DNA of 64,000 nucleotides from Moesziomyces globuligerus (Eukaryota > Basidiomycota > Ustilaginomycetes > Ustilaginales > Ustilaginaceae). The position numbers and the translations under genes were made by a program. The notes under the pieces were generated by a model that had not been told where the DNA came from, ran no database searches, and worked only from the letters and a program-made list of their open reading frames with translations. Shown in pieces: positions 11,132 through 21,075 of this stretch; positions within the stretch are counted from its first letter, which is position 1; each line of letters opens with the position of its first letter. Where the stretch lies: contig JARVLF010000015.1 in the NCBI GenBank assembly GCA_030849465.1, forward strand, positions 1,054,001 through 1,118,000, written 5' to 3'.

Positions 11132-12152
11132 CCTGATGCAAGCGCGACCGACCGAGAGGGTCAGACAACTCAGGCACCCTTGATCTTGTCGCGCGGTGTG
11201 GGCACCTCAGTCCAATGGATCCTCTTGAAAATAAATCCCTGGAAGCGGTCAAGTAGGCGAAGCAGGTCGGGCTGATGGCGGAGACGGGTCGATTCTATGT
11301 AGACTTGATGTGGAAAGCCAGCAAGGACGAGTGAACCAGGAACCACGGCACTGCCAGTAGCAATTGGAATCGAGCTGTGCCTCTGCGCGTGGAGGTTAAG
11401 GACCCTGGATGGGTTCAGCCTCTGGAGTTGCGTCCCGAGCCCCGCTGGTTATCTATCGGCTGAGTTAGCAGCTAACGGCAGAGGAGAATTCCGAGTCTGA
11501 CAGCCAGACACCGAGGCGCAGCACGACGGGCGCTTAGCCAGCACGGTTCGTCCAGCACGCACTCGTGATTGTCAACAAGACCATCCTCGGGTCTTGACGA
11601 GCTCAGCACGCCGCCCGCGCGATTTCCGCCACCTCGGACGAGCCGCTTCCGGTGCTGCATGACTGAGCAATCGTTGGGATCGCCGGTGGAATATTCGGCT
11701 CATGTCGAATCGCCCTCGCAATTGTACTTGCGTTTGCACTTGCAATCGCATCTAAATTATGCAGCGCACAATTGAGCGGTAACGCCGCGGGCTGCTGTCG
11801 GTCTCCTCACCGCACACGATGGGTGCATCTCCTCGAACGGCCAAATTGTCGTGACCATTCTGGTGGAATGTTGGTCGGTCTTGGTCCGTCTCCATTTCCA
11901 CACCCCAGGTTCAAGCTGCAGCACACTCGAGGATGCCCCTTCGTTATTCGTTATGCACAATAGTATGTCGTCAGTGATGCGCTGCCTATCTTACACAAGG
12001 GTCAAGGTCATCAAAAACGTGCTCTCGCAAGTCAGCTAGGCAAATGCTCTGCCGAGATGATATCGATCAACCAGGCATCGCTATTGCCCAAAGGGACCTG
12101 CTTTTTGGGGTAAGAAGGTGGTGAGTGGAAAAGCGGATGTGGAAGAGCTCGT
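11132..12152. other. 1.0-kb intergenic, no gene seen
   Basis: Between two minus-strand genes: upstream of the MFS gene and downstream of eIF3e. Short open frames only. A slightly A/T-richer stretch (about 11720-11765, with CAATTGTACTTGCG-like repeats of TTGCA/TTGCG) has no recognised function. Confidence 0.4.
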
Positions 12153-13772
12153 TTAGGCCGCAGCAATGGGTTGCGATGGCTGCTGTGCGTCGGCAGCCGG
12201 TGCCGCCTCACCCTCGGGCTTGGACTCGTTCTTGTTGGCGTGCGATCGGTCGCGCTGGCCGCCCTGGTTGCGCTGGCCACCGCGGCCACCACGGCCGCCG
12301 GCACCGCCGCGCTTGTCGTTGCCGTTGAGGTTGTGTGTGCTGTTGAGCGAAGGCGGGTGCGCCTTGCGGTCGATCGCCGTGCCCATGGCCGACGTGCGGA
12401 AGGTGAAGCCACGCGTCTTCTCGATGATGGTCTGGTAGATGGGCGGGTGCGTGGGGTTCATGAACACCATGCCCTCCTTGAAGTCGATCTTGGCATCGGC
12501 GCGCGTGTCGCGCACCAGGTTGACGATCCACTTCTCGCCGTCCTCCTTGGACAGGTTGAGTCGCTGCACAAGGTCGGCGATGTCCACCTTGGAGTGGATG
12601 CGGCAGTATGCCTCCGAGATGACCACTCGGCAAGCCTCGACGAGCTCATCCTTGAAGTCGGCAAGGAAGAAGTCCTTGGCGGCGACCTGCTCGAGCAGAG
12701 TGAGCTGCTCCTGCGCCGATTCAAAGTCAAATTCGACAAAGAGCTTGGTGAGGAAGTCGACCACAGGGTCGGTTCCGGCGAGGCGGTACGCCTCCGAGTC
12801 GATGATGTTGACCACGTCCTTGATCGCCTGCTGCGGGCTGAGCTTGCTCACGTTGGGTCCCGACGCCGAGGCCATGAGGGTAGCAGCAGCGGGCTGCTGC
12901 ACCATGTACACGCGCGTTGTGCGTCGCGAGAGCAGCAGCGCAGCCACGACGTATCGGAGCAGCCACCAGCAGGTGGTCTGGATGGTGTTGAGGTAGACGG
13001 GCGAAAGGAACATCTCGACCAGCTGCTCACGGCCCGAGGGGTGGTTGAAGAAGATGAAGAGCGCCCAGTGCAAAAGCCATGCGCGCTTCTTCAAAAGACC
13101 CTCCTGAGTCAAGTCGTCGGTCTGTGCGGTGCCGTTGGAAGTCGAGGGCTGAGCGTACGATGCGATGGCATGCGCAGCCGAAGAGTCGATCTGCTCGCGC
13201 AGCAGCTTGAGCTCATCGAGAGCCTGCTCCCACTCTCCGACCAGGATGTCGCTGGCGAGCTTGCCCCAGTGCGAGCTCATGGTGAGCGCGGGGTCGGTGG
13301 AAAGAACGCGGAAGTGGTAGAGGTAGGAGGAGGCATCGCCGTAGTTACCGCAGTTGAACTGGAAGTAGCCGTAACGGTACAGGGCGTTGATCTGCTCGCT
13401 GGTGAGGTTGTACTTCTCCTCGAGCCACTGCAGGTTCTGCGTCTTGTCCTGCTTCAGCGCCGAGGCGACGCTGGGGTCCTGGATGACATTGAGGACATGG
13501 TCGACTTCACCGCCGAGCTTGTCGTTGAGAGCGATGGCAGTCTCTCGCTGCTTCTCAATCTCGGCAGGGGCCGGCTGGTTGGGGTAGGCCTGCTCGTAAA
13601 GCTGGAGAGCATAGTCGACCATCGACGTGTTCTTTGCGAGTTCATATTGGGCCTTGGCGATGTCTGTCTCGGAGAAGATGCCGGAGCCAGCAAGGTGGGA
13701 AAGAAGAGGCAGGCCCAGGTGCCTGTCGAGATAAGGCAGCAGGGTCTGCGTGAGGTCGTACTTCTCAGCCAT
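12153..13772 (-). CDS. Translation initiation factor eIF3 subunit e (INT6)
   Basis: Scaffold subunit of the eIF3 complex that helps load mRNA on the 40S ribosome. The ATG at 13772 gives 539 aa starting MAEKYDLTQTLLPYLDRHL, which matches the conserved eIF3e N-terminus. The frame remains open upstream but no ATG precedes it. Helical repeats follow (LTSEQINALYRYGYFQFNCGNYGDA..., WGKLASDILVGEW). A PCI/PINT region occupies roughly 220-440. The C-terminus continues past the usual end of the family (animal eIF3e is about 445 aa) with a Gly/Arg-rich RGG-type segment at about 487-509 and an Ala/Pro/Gln tail. Intronless. It diverges from the glycosylase gene with 940 bp between start codons. Confidence 0.95.
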   Translation of the reverse strand: MAEKYDLTQTLLPYLDRHLGLPLLSHLAGSGIFSETDIAKAQYELAKNTSMVDYALQLYEQAYPNQPAPAEIEKQRETAIALNDKLGGEVDHVLNVIQDPSVASALKQDKTQNLQWLEEKYNLTSEQINALYRYGYFQFNCGNYGDASSYLYHFRVLSTDPALTMSSHWGKLASDILVGEWEQALDELKLLREQIDSSAAHAIASYAQPSTSNGTAQTDDLTQEGLLKKRAWLLHWALFIFFNHPSGREQLVEMFLSPVYLNTIQTTCWWLLRYVVAALLLSRRTTRVYMVQQPAAATLMASASGPNVSKLSPQQAIKDVVNIIDSEAYRLAGTDPVVDFLTKLFVEFDFESAQEQLTLLEQVAAKDFFLADFKDELVEACRVVISEAYCRIHSKVDIADLVQRLNLSKEDGEKWIVNLVRDTRADAKIDFKEGMVFMNPTHPPIYQTIIEKTRGFTFRTSAMGTAIDRKAHPPSLNSTHNLNGNDKRGGAGGRGGRGGQRNQGGQRDRSHANKNESKPEGEAAPAADAQQPSQPIAAA

Positions 13773-14712
13773 GGTTGCGGTGAGACGTGGCGACGCGTCG
13801 TTCACTCGGAACGAAGCTGTGATGTCGGACAAGCGGAGAGAGACGGTCGAAGTCGAATGGGTCCTAGGCAAGCAACGATGAAGGGTTGCGATGGACACCA
13901 AGGGAGGGGTCGAGATGGTGGTTGAAACCGTTTCTGCAAGCTTCAGCGCTGAGTGGTGAAACGCTCGCTGCTGGCCTGGAAGAAGAAGAATTGTACTGGC
14001 CACCAACCAAGCCACGCACCCACTCAACTCGCACGCGACTGCACACCACAAGCAACCAGCACGCTTGCGGGCTCCTGGCTTCAGCCTTCAGGAATCCGCT
14101 GCGCGCGGCCTTTCTGATTTGGCCTCCAGGAGGCCCTTTCTTCGCGACCCACCCAGGCGAAATTCTTTTCCAACACTTCTATTCGTCGGCTTCAAAGCGC
14201 CAGCTTCAAGTCGATTAGACTTTTTGCCAGCCCTATCGAAAATTTCAAGTTGACTTCCAGGACCGCCCTTCCGCCCATACGCATCTCTGTAGCGCTCTGC
14301 ATAGACATGCTCACTTTCACTGCTCTACAATCCGAAGGCTTCGCCTCATACGAAGCACATGTAGATACCTTGGACGTAGCTTGAGCAACTACGATGGGGA
14401 CCTGCCGATGTCGCTGTCGGATTTGCCTGGATGCCAACGCGGGCGGCAGTGAACTGGAGCCCTGGAGTGGGTCTGCTGAGCCGCAGCTGCAGCTATTTCT
14501 GAAGTCAGGGTCGCCCAGTTTGGGACCTTTCGGCCGGGACAGCCCTGCTGCGCCAATGAGGGACCCTGCATGGCATGCACTGACTTCAGCGACAATATAT
14601 TAAACCGGGTTCTGTCCTGTGGAGAAATGTCTGTGCCACCCACCAAGACATCGCCTATCGCGACATTGGCCTTGCATCAGATCGGCAGACACGAAGGGGA
14701 ACGTCAAGAATC
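13773..14712. promoter_or_regulatory. Shared upstream region of eIF3e (minus) and DNA glycosylase (plus)
   Basis: 940-bp divergent intergenic region with no convincing gene. A TATATTAAA element at about 14596-14604 lies about 110 bp before the glycosylase ATG. Nothing comparable is evident close to the eIF3e start, in line with a TATA-less housekeeping promoter. Both assignments are inference from position. Confidence 0.4.
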
Positions 14713-16047
14713 ATGGTACTCACAAGGGCTCGCTCGGCGACGCCCGGTAGATCGATCGCCGCCTCCTTCGGTCATTCTCGGAAGGCCTCAATCGCCACCC
14801 GCCCTGCCCCACCAACAAAAGGCCTAAAACGCTCAGCGACCGACAGCGATATTGTCGCAGTCCCATCCGCAAAGACCTCACAGAAACGAAGCCGGACTGG
14901 TGTCGCACCATCACCGCGAGCAGCCAAGCCAGCCACTCCGTCCGCGCGTTCATCCAAGACGAAAGCGCCCGAGGAGCCATTCGTGATCCCCCACGATGCA
15001 TCCGAGGAAGACTGCCTGACTCGTACCACCGTACCCTTCCCTGCCCTTCCTTTCGACCTCGAGCGAGCCAGAGACCATCTCTGCTCGGTGGACCATCGTT
15101 TTCAGCGTCTCTTCCAGAAGATTCCCATTCGCTGTTACGAGGAGGCGCTTGATGCGGGCACCTCTGATACCAAAGACCTCAATCTGTTCAAGACGGTGAC
15201 CACTTCCATCCTCGGACAGCAAATCTCGTGGCTGGCTGCGAGATCCGTCCTCTACAAGTTTTGTCGTCTATTCTCCCCCGAAGCAATGCCGGAGAGGCCT
15301 GACTTTGTCGGCTTTCCTCGCGAGCAGTGGCCCTTCCCAACACCCCTGATGGTTTTGCGGACCTCGGACGCCGACTTACGCGCAGCTGGTCTCTCGTTCG
15401 CCAAGATCAAGTACGTCAAGGACCTCGCGGCCCGCTTCGTGGACGGACGTCTCGACATACGCCAAATCCTCACGCTCGATGACGAGGAGGCATGTGTTAC
15501 AGAGCTAAGCAAGGTCAAGGGTGTGGGCAGATGGACGAGCGAGATGATCCTCATGTTCGCCATGCGCAAGCCGGACATCCTACCGTGCGCAGACCTCGGA
15601 GTGCAGAAGGGCATGCTCAACTTCTTCCTGAGTGATGCTCGAGGCCCGAAGATCAGCGTCAAAAAGCGCAAGCCGGGGGAAGAAGAGGACGAAGTCGCAA
15701 ATCGAGACCAGAAGACTTCCAAGAAGAGCAACTCTCCAATTGGCAAAACGGAAAGCATCGAGCCGACGGAAGCAAAAGGGGAGGAAGCGCCGATGCTTGC
15801 TCAGACCGAGGCGATGCCCAAGCCAGACCCCGGGTTCGGCGCGGAGCAGGACCTCTCGGGCTCAATGGACCACCTCATCCCGGACGAGCATGGTCTGTCC
15901 CGTCAAGTCTTACAATCGCGTGTCAAGGGCAACAAGATCAAGGGCGGCCAATATCTGAGCCCCGACGAGATGAAGGCTCTGGCACAGACATGGTCGCCAT
16001 ACCGTTCCGTAGCTTGCATGTTCCTGTGGGCCCTCGTCGACACCTAG
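14713..16047 (+). CDS. MAG1: DNA-3-methyladenine glycosylase II (AlkA/Mag1-type, HhH-GPD)
   Basis: Base-excision repair enzyme that removes alkylated purines. Single exon, 444 aa. The N-terminal 100 residues are basic and Ser/Ala-rich, plausibly nuclear targeting. The fold begins at about 112. SILGQQISWLAARSV (165-179) is the conserved Gln-Gln helix. KVKGVGRWTSEMIL (267-280) is the helix-hairpin-helix, and LPCADLGVQKGM (290-301) carries catalytic Asp294. The closing family helix (W-x-P-Y-R-S: SPDEMKALAQTWSPYRSVACMFLW) appears only at about 416-439. It is split from the rest by a roughly 100-residue charged, low-complexity insertion (about 310-411). That makes the protein longer than yeast Mag1 (about 300 aa). 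Family assignment is firm. Confidence 0.94.
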   Translation: MVLTRARSATPGRSIAASFGHSRKASIATRPAPPTKGLKRSATDSDIVAVPSAKTSQKRSRTGVAPSPRAAKPATPSARSSKTKAPEEPFVIPHDASEEDCLTRTTVPFPALPFDLERARDHLCSVDHRFQRLFQKIPIRCYEEALDAGTSDTKDLNLFKTVTTSILGQQISWLAARSVLYKFCRLFSPEAMPERPDFVGFPREQWPFPTPLMVLRTSDADLRAAGLSFAKIKYVKDLAARFVDGRLDIRQILTLDDEEACVTELSKVKGVGRWTSEMILMFAMRKPDILPCADLGVQKGMLNFFLSDARGPKISVKKRKPGEEEDEVANRDQKTSKKSNSPIGKTESIEPTEAKGEEAPMLAQTEAMPKPDPGFGAEQDLSGSMDHLIPDEHGLSRQVLQSRVKGNKIKGGQYLSPDEMKALAQTWSPYRSVACMFLWALVDT

Positions 16048-16491
16048 ACCCCCATTTCATACGAACCAATCCAACCTCTGTTGCCTCGTGTGGGCAATGC
16101 CGATAGTGCAACAGAATGGAATTGTAACCTAATAGCGATCTGACAACTATGTTGTATTCGACGCTCTCTTCTCAATTCAAGTTGGCCGTCACGTGTATTC
16201 AGAGCATGCGCCTCCAATTTGAAAGCAGCTCATCAATTCATGTTGGGCTATTGGTGATCGCATTGGCTGGCGGCGAGGCCGCCCACTGGAATTCCGAGTT
16301 GGGGCGCGTGGGCTGCCAGTCAAGAAGAGACGAGCGGCACAGCGTCGGCCTAGCCGCGGTGCCGCGAAGGAGAATCGCTGATTTCAAACCATCTCTCCGC
16401 GTTCGGCTGCACTGATCATCCACCATCTTCAGCTTGTCCCCCGCCATCTCATCCTTCCTCTCCGCGCTACCAGCTTGCTACAAGGGTCAAG
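16048..16491. other. Intergenic, no gene seen
   Basis: 444 bp between the glycosylase stop and the complex I subunit start, both on the plus strand. Contains the terminator of the first gene and promoter of the second; no clear TATA element near the second start. Confidence 0.4.
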
Positions 16492-17822
16492 ATGGTTCAT
16501 CTCGTGGGAACTAGCGCCACTCAGGCCGCCGCGTCGGTCCTGCGATCCGAAGCTCGTTCATCGCTGCTCCGGGGCGCCCAGACCGTTCAGGCTCGCAGCG
16601 TGCACGACCTTACCATCAACCGCAAGACTGGCAAGCCCATCATCAAGTCAGGCCCTTATGGCGGTGGTCGGTGAGTATCTAGACGCAAGGAAGCCCCTAG
16701 TCAGCAGCCTGGAAGCAGGCGCTTTCGCCGCTACACGCGAGTGCAAAAACAGTCTTGGGATAAGAACTGCCTTTTACTGACCCTGCAACTTTCACCTGCC
16801 TGCGCAACGATGTCGTTCCTAGATCTTCGGTTTCCGGCCACACCGTGACCGTGTTCGGCTGTACAGGCTTCCTCGGACGATACCTTGTCAACCGACTTGC
16901 GCAGAAGGGTTCGCAGGTCATCATTCCCTACCGTGACGAGGACGAGAAGAGGCATCTCAAGGTCATGGGAGACCTCGGTCAGATTGTTCCGATGGAGTGG
17001 GACCTCAGGCACGACGAGCAAATCGAGGAGTGCGTCCGTCACTCGGACGTGGTTTACAACTTGACCGGACGACACTACGAGACCAAGAACTTTACGTTCA
17101 ACGACGTGCATGTCACTGGCGCCCAGCGCCTGGCGCAGATCTCCGAAGCTGCCGGCGTCGGCCGATTCATCCACGTCTCGCACCTCAACGCCGATGCTGA
17201 CTCGCCTTCGGCCTTCCTTCGATCCAAGGCGGAGGGCGAAGCTGCGGTCAAGCGTGCCTTCGAGGGAGCCACGATTGTTCGTCCCGGTACCATGTGGGGC
17301 CACGAGGACCGATTTCTCAACCAGATGGCTGTCTACCCTTACGCGTGGCGAGTCAACCACGGACAGACCAAGATGCGCCCCGTCCACTCGCTCGACGTTG
17401 CGCAGGCTCTCGAGAAGATGCTCGAGGCTGACGTCACGTCGATGGGCGCCACCTTCTCGCTCGCTGGTCCCAAGGAGTACACCACCGCCCAGATCCTCCA
17501 GCTGGTCGAGTCGCTCACGTACACCTCGCTGGCCAAGCCGGGTCTCAACACGCCCAAGTTCGTCTTCAAGCTGGCAGCCCGGATCGCCGATCTGGCATGG
17601 TGGCCCATGATCTCGCCCGACGAGGTGGTGCGACGATACATCGATGACAAGCCGGATGCGGCAGGCACCAAGAGCTGGGCCGATCTCGCCATGACCCCGG
17701 ACACACTCGAGGAGACCGCCGCACCATACTTGAGGAGATACCGACCGACGACAAGGTTCGAGCAGCCCCTCGAGACGGGTGGTGCTCGTCTCAAGAAGCA
17801 GAAGTACAACGTGCTCGACTAG
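16492..17822 (+). CDS. nuo-40: Mitochondrial complex I 39/40-kDa subunit (NDUFA9 family), two exons
   Basis: Accessory subunit of NADH:ubiquinone oxidoreductase in the matrix arm, related to short-chain dehydrogenases. Exons 16492-16670 and 16823-17822. The 152-nt intron begins GTGAGT and ends CCTAG, and the splice completes an Arg codon in frame (PYGGGR to SSVSGHTVTVFG). Length is 392 aa. The N-terminus (MVHLVGTSATQAAASVLRSEARSSLLRG) is a typical positively charged mitochondrial presequence. The Rossmann nucleotide-binding loop GCTGFLG is at about 72-78. NLTGRHYETKNF, FIHVSHLNADADSPS and RPGTMWGHEDRFLN are family hallmarks. As in the family, the catalytic Tyr-x-x-x-Lys of active dehydrogenases is not evident, consistent with a structural NADPH-binding role. 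Confidence 0.94.
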
Positions 17823-19067
17823 GTTTCCAGTCATAGATTCCAAGACCGTTGCTCCTCTTGCACTTCTTTGAGCTTCGTCACATGCAATTCGCAATCGATC
17901 CGACATTCTCTTACCTCGCGTCATGGTCTTGTCGGTGCGTCCTTGGACGGACGGCGTTTGAGCACATCGTGATGGCCAGATCGGGAAAGTTACTTTTCGA
18001 TTACCGAGATCATCCGACGCTCGCCAACGTGGTGGTCGTATGGTCGTCATATTGGTAATAAGCACATGCTGGATCGAAGTGGATGAGAGTATGTGTGCCG
18101 CCTGCCCATTGCTCGCGCGATTCGTACCCGCCGGTAATTGCGGCGATGGCACGTTTCGATCCACCCTCGATGCCGACGTATCGCGATGCTGCTAAAAGAG
18201 CCGGTCGCCGATCATCGAGCAGAATCCCGCCCTGTTTGAGTCATGCCGGTGTCGTTGCGAAGATTCTGCGATGGCGATTCATTTGTGGCGATTCAGTTGC
18301 AGATCGTATACGATTCTTTCGGCCAATCGCATCGTGTGAGTAAATCAGCTGCCGGCTTCTTTTGCTCAAAGTACCGCTCAGAGCATGACATTGGGTGGTT
18401 CCTCGCTACCGGCCAGATGGCAGGTCCACAAGTTCTCCTCGGCTTGACGTCTACGATTGGGTTGAACGTGCAGAATCTGGTGCGAAGGTGAATCGGATCC
18501 TAGAATCGAACACGGATTAGGGAAGTGCCAAGCCTTTTTTCGGTGGCGTGTGCCTGGCTTCGGCGCGTTTTCCACGCGGATCCTTTCCGATTCGAAGCTC
18601 GGCACTTGACACCGTTCGAGCTCGACTCCGGCGAGCTTTTGTGCTCGGAGCCTTTTCGCATATGCATGAACCTCACTTGACCGTCGTCTGGCCACGGTTT
18701 CTGAATGTGCTGGATGGGGAGGGTGCCGCCCATTCTTCTCGCAAGGCCTGCAGCCACACTCACAGCGCCTCTCACAAACCCCACCACTCTCCTCTTGGCG
18801 CCCCTGCGTCTCTCAGACGAGGCCCGAATCGTTAAGCTCGAACCACAATTTGCAGCACGAAACGGTCCGAGAAGCAGATTGTAACCCGCCGTACAGTGTC
18901 GCGGCCTCGTCAAGGACGACTTCTGTCGAAGACAAAGCGCCGGACTTGTACGAGCGTTTGGTATAATACTCGGTCATAGCTCGTCCTGCCGATTGTCGTG
19001 AACCTACCTTCCGCCCGACCACACCCACACCCACACCGTCCCAGTCAATCGCAGGCCGGTTATCACG
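17823..19067. other. 1.2-kb intergenic upstream of ferric reductase
   Basis: No gene recognised on either strand. Several short GATC/CGATTC-like words recur at about 18150-18330, but no defined operator can be named. GATA-type sites would be expected for iron regulation in smuts, but I cannot establish functional ones by eye. Confidence 0.35.
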
Positions 19068-20924
19068 ATGGAACACACGATCGTCAAGAGGCATAAGGAG
19101 GTTCCAGGATGTGTCTGGAAACCTGGCATGGTCGGCCCGGGATGTCGGCCTCCTTCCGCGCTGAAGAAGGCTGCTATGGCCGGCAAGGACAGCTACTACA
19201 CCATGGAGAAATACAGCCGCATCACCACCTGGGTCTTGCTCGCCATGCTCGGCGTCGTCATGCTTCGCTATCTTGTTGCGAAGATCCGCCACAGCTCCCG
19301 CTCGCGCCTCAGTCTCGCACCGCTGTCCGTTCCTGGATACTGCACCTTTGCAGCGCTATGCAGAGGTGTGGGCTACTATCGCCCGAAGAAGATCTTTGCG
19401 CGCAAGTCGGTAGTCGCGGATCTGGTGTCTGCGGACCGCTTCCCGTCGCTTGGCAACATCCTCGCCATGGCAGTGCCCTCGCTCGGCCTCATCTGCTGGT
19501 GCTTCGCCGTCAAGCCCTACTATCGCCCCGCGGCAGTGTGGGGTAGCACACCGCTCGGAGTGCGTGCAGGCATGCTCGCCAACGCCTTCTTCCCGTGGCT
19601 CTTCGCCTTCGGCCTCAAGTTCAACCCGCTCACCTTCTTGACCGGCATCAGTCACGAGAAGCTGCAGTTCTTCCACCAGTGGACCGCGCGTCTCGTCCTT
19701 TTCTTCAGCGTCGTCCACACCGTCCCCTTCCTCTGGCAGCCCGTCCACGACGGAGGCTTCAGCAACCTGAAGGAGTGGTACTACTACGACAAGATCTGGT
19801 GGACCGGCACCGTCGCCCTCGCAATGCTTGCGTGGCTCGTCGTCTCATCCTTTGGTTATTTCCGACGCATGTCGTACGAGTTCTTCGTGCTTCAACATGT
19901 GATCACCATCATCCTGTTCCTCATCTTCTACTTCATGCACACCCGTGACCTTCTCCACTCGTGGTCGTGGCTCTGGCCGTCCGTCGGCGTATGGGGATTC
20001 CACGTGCTCTTCAAGTTCGCCAACTCGCTCCGCATCAGCCGCTTCACGGGCGTGCCTGCCACCGTCACGCTCGTGGACGAGGACGAAAGCCTGATGAAGC
20101 TCGAGGTCTCAGCACCCGTGTCCTGGCAGCCCGGCCAGCACTTCTTCCTCCGCTTCCCCACGATCAACAAGTCGGCTCCATACCAGACGCATCCCTTCAC
20201 GGTAGCCAACCTGCCTTCGCCGGACGCAAACCAGGACTCGCACCTTATCTTCTATTTCAAGGCGCGCGACGGCCTCACCCGCAAGATCTTGCAGCAGCTT
20301 ATGCGTGAGCCGGCCATCAAAGGCAAGGTATCCACCGTGCTCACTGTTGGTCTCGATGGGCCCTATGGCTCGCCTTTCCACCCTGCCGCCTACCATTCGG
20401 ATCTCATGGTCGTTGGAGGTGTGGGTATGACATCGGTGCTTCCGGCACTCATGTCGTTGTGTCTGGCTACACGTTCTTCGCAGACCCTCTTCACGAAGCG
20501 CGTGGCTGTGCACTGGTCGATCCAGTCGATGCGCATCTACGAAGCCTTTGAGCCTGCACTTCGGCCCATGCTCGAGCATCTCAGGTCCGCGGGTGTCGAT
20601 GCCTCCTTGGACGTGTACTGCCGAGCTGCCTCCCCGAGCCTCGAGTCGAAAGGCGCAGAGGACGGTATCTCAGCAGCTTCGTCGTCGTCAGCGCTCGCCA
20701 CTGCCGTGCGAATCCACGCTGAGCGTGCGCATGTTCCAGACGTCGTTACCGACTTTGTCGGAAGCAGCGCTTCGAGTCGCACCGTGGGCGTTGCAGTCTG
20801 CGGTCCCGCCTCGATGCTGAGCGAAACTGCCAACACCGTATCACGCCTTCAGTGGACACACGTCCTCTCCGCGTCAACCGGAACGCAGGAACTTTACCTG
20901 CACACCGAGGCTTTTGACTGGTAG
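19068..20924 (+). CDS. Ferric-chelate reductase (FRE family flavocytochrome)
   Basis: Transmembrane electron carrier that passes electrons from cytosolic NADPH through FAD and two haems to Fe(III) or Cu(II) outside the cell. Single exon, 618 aa. Hydrophobic helices lie at about 53-70, 130-150, 165-190, 205-222, 245-263, 270-291 and 300-318. Two haem-ligand His pairs with the classic 13-residue spacing are visible: His203/His217 and His277/His291. The FAD-binding motif HPFTVAN (375-381), the GLDGPYG loop (428-434), the NADPH-binding segment VVGGVGMTSVLPAL (448-461), VAVCGP (575-580) and a terminal aromatic (...FDW) complete the ferric reductase pattern. A second ATG at codon 37 (MAGKDS) is an alternative start. 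Substrate specificity is not decided by sequence. Confidence 0.92.
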   Translation: MEHTIVKRHKEVPGCVWKPGMVGPGCRPPSALKKAAMAGKDSYYTMEKYSRITTWVLLAMLGVVMLRYLVAKIRHSSRSRLSLAPLSVPGYCTFAALCRGVGYYRPKKIFARKSVVADLVSADRFPSLGNILAMAVPSLGLICWCFAVKPYYRPAAVWGSTPLGVRAGMLANAFFPWLFAFGLKFNPLTFLTGISHEKLQFFHQWTARLVLFFSVVHTVPFLWQPVHDGGFSNLKEWYYYDKIWWTGTVALAMLAWLVVSSFGYFRRMSYEFFVLQHVITIILFLIFYFMHTRDLLHSWSWLWPSVGVWGFHVLFKFANSLRISRFTGVPATVTLVDEDESLMKLEVSAPVSWQPGQHFFLRFPTINKSAPYQTHPFTVANLPSPDANQDSHLIFYFKARDGLTRKILQQLMREPAIKGKVSTVLTVGLDGPYGSPFHPAAYHSDLMVVGGVGMTSVLPALMSLCLATRSSQTLFTKRVAVHWSIQSMRIYEAFEPALRPMLEHLRSAGVDASLDVYCRAASPSLESKGAEDGISAASSSSALATAVRIHAERAHVPDVVTDFVGSSASSRTVGVAVCGPASMLSETANTVSRLQWTHVLSASTGTQELYLHTEAFDW

Positions 20925-21075
20925 ATTCGCCATCGCTCGCCGTAGCGATTCTCCTATTCCGACGCCCTCGCCCTAAAACACTTGTGAACTTCGGAGGACA
21001 AGGATCCCCTCTCCACCTCGTTACCCGCGAGTATCACGTCACCGTCACGACCGTAGAATAGATTCGTTGTCAATG

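Noticed and set aside
12171..13925. 584-codon open frame antisense to eIF3e
   Set aside because: It mirrors the eIF3e gene almost exactly. In GC-rich genes with a strong third-position C/G bias the opposite strand often stays open. The translation has the skewed Val/Leu/Arg/Glu composition of a shadow and no domain.
16731..18164. 477-codon open frame antisense to the complex I subunit gene
   Set aside because: Same codon-bias shadow. It runs across the sense intron and far into non-coding DNA with no recognisable motif.
18495..18525. tRNA T-arm-like sequence (ATCGAAC on the plus strand)
   Set aside because: The flanking bases cannot form the 5-bp T stem, and no acceptor or anticodon arm can be drawn.
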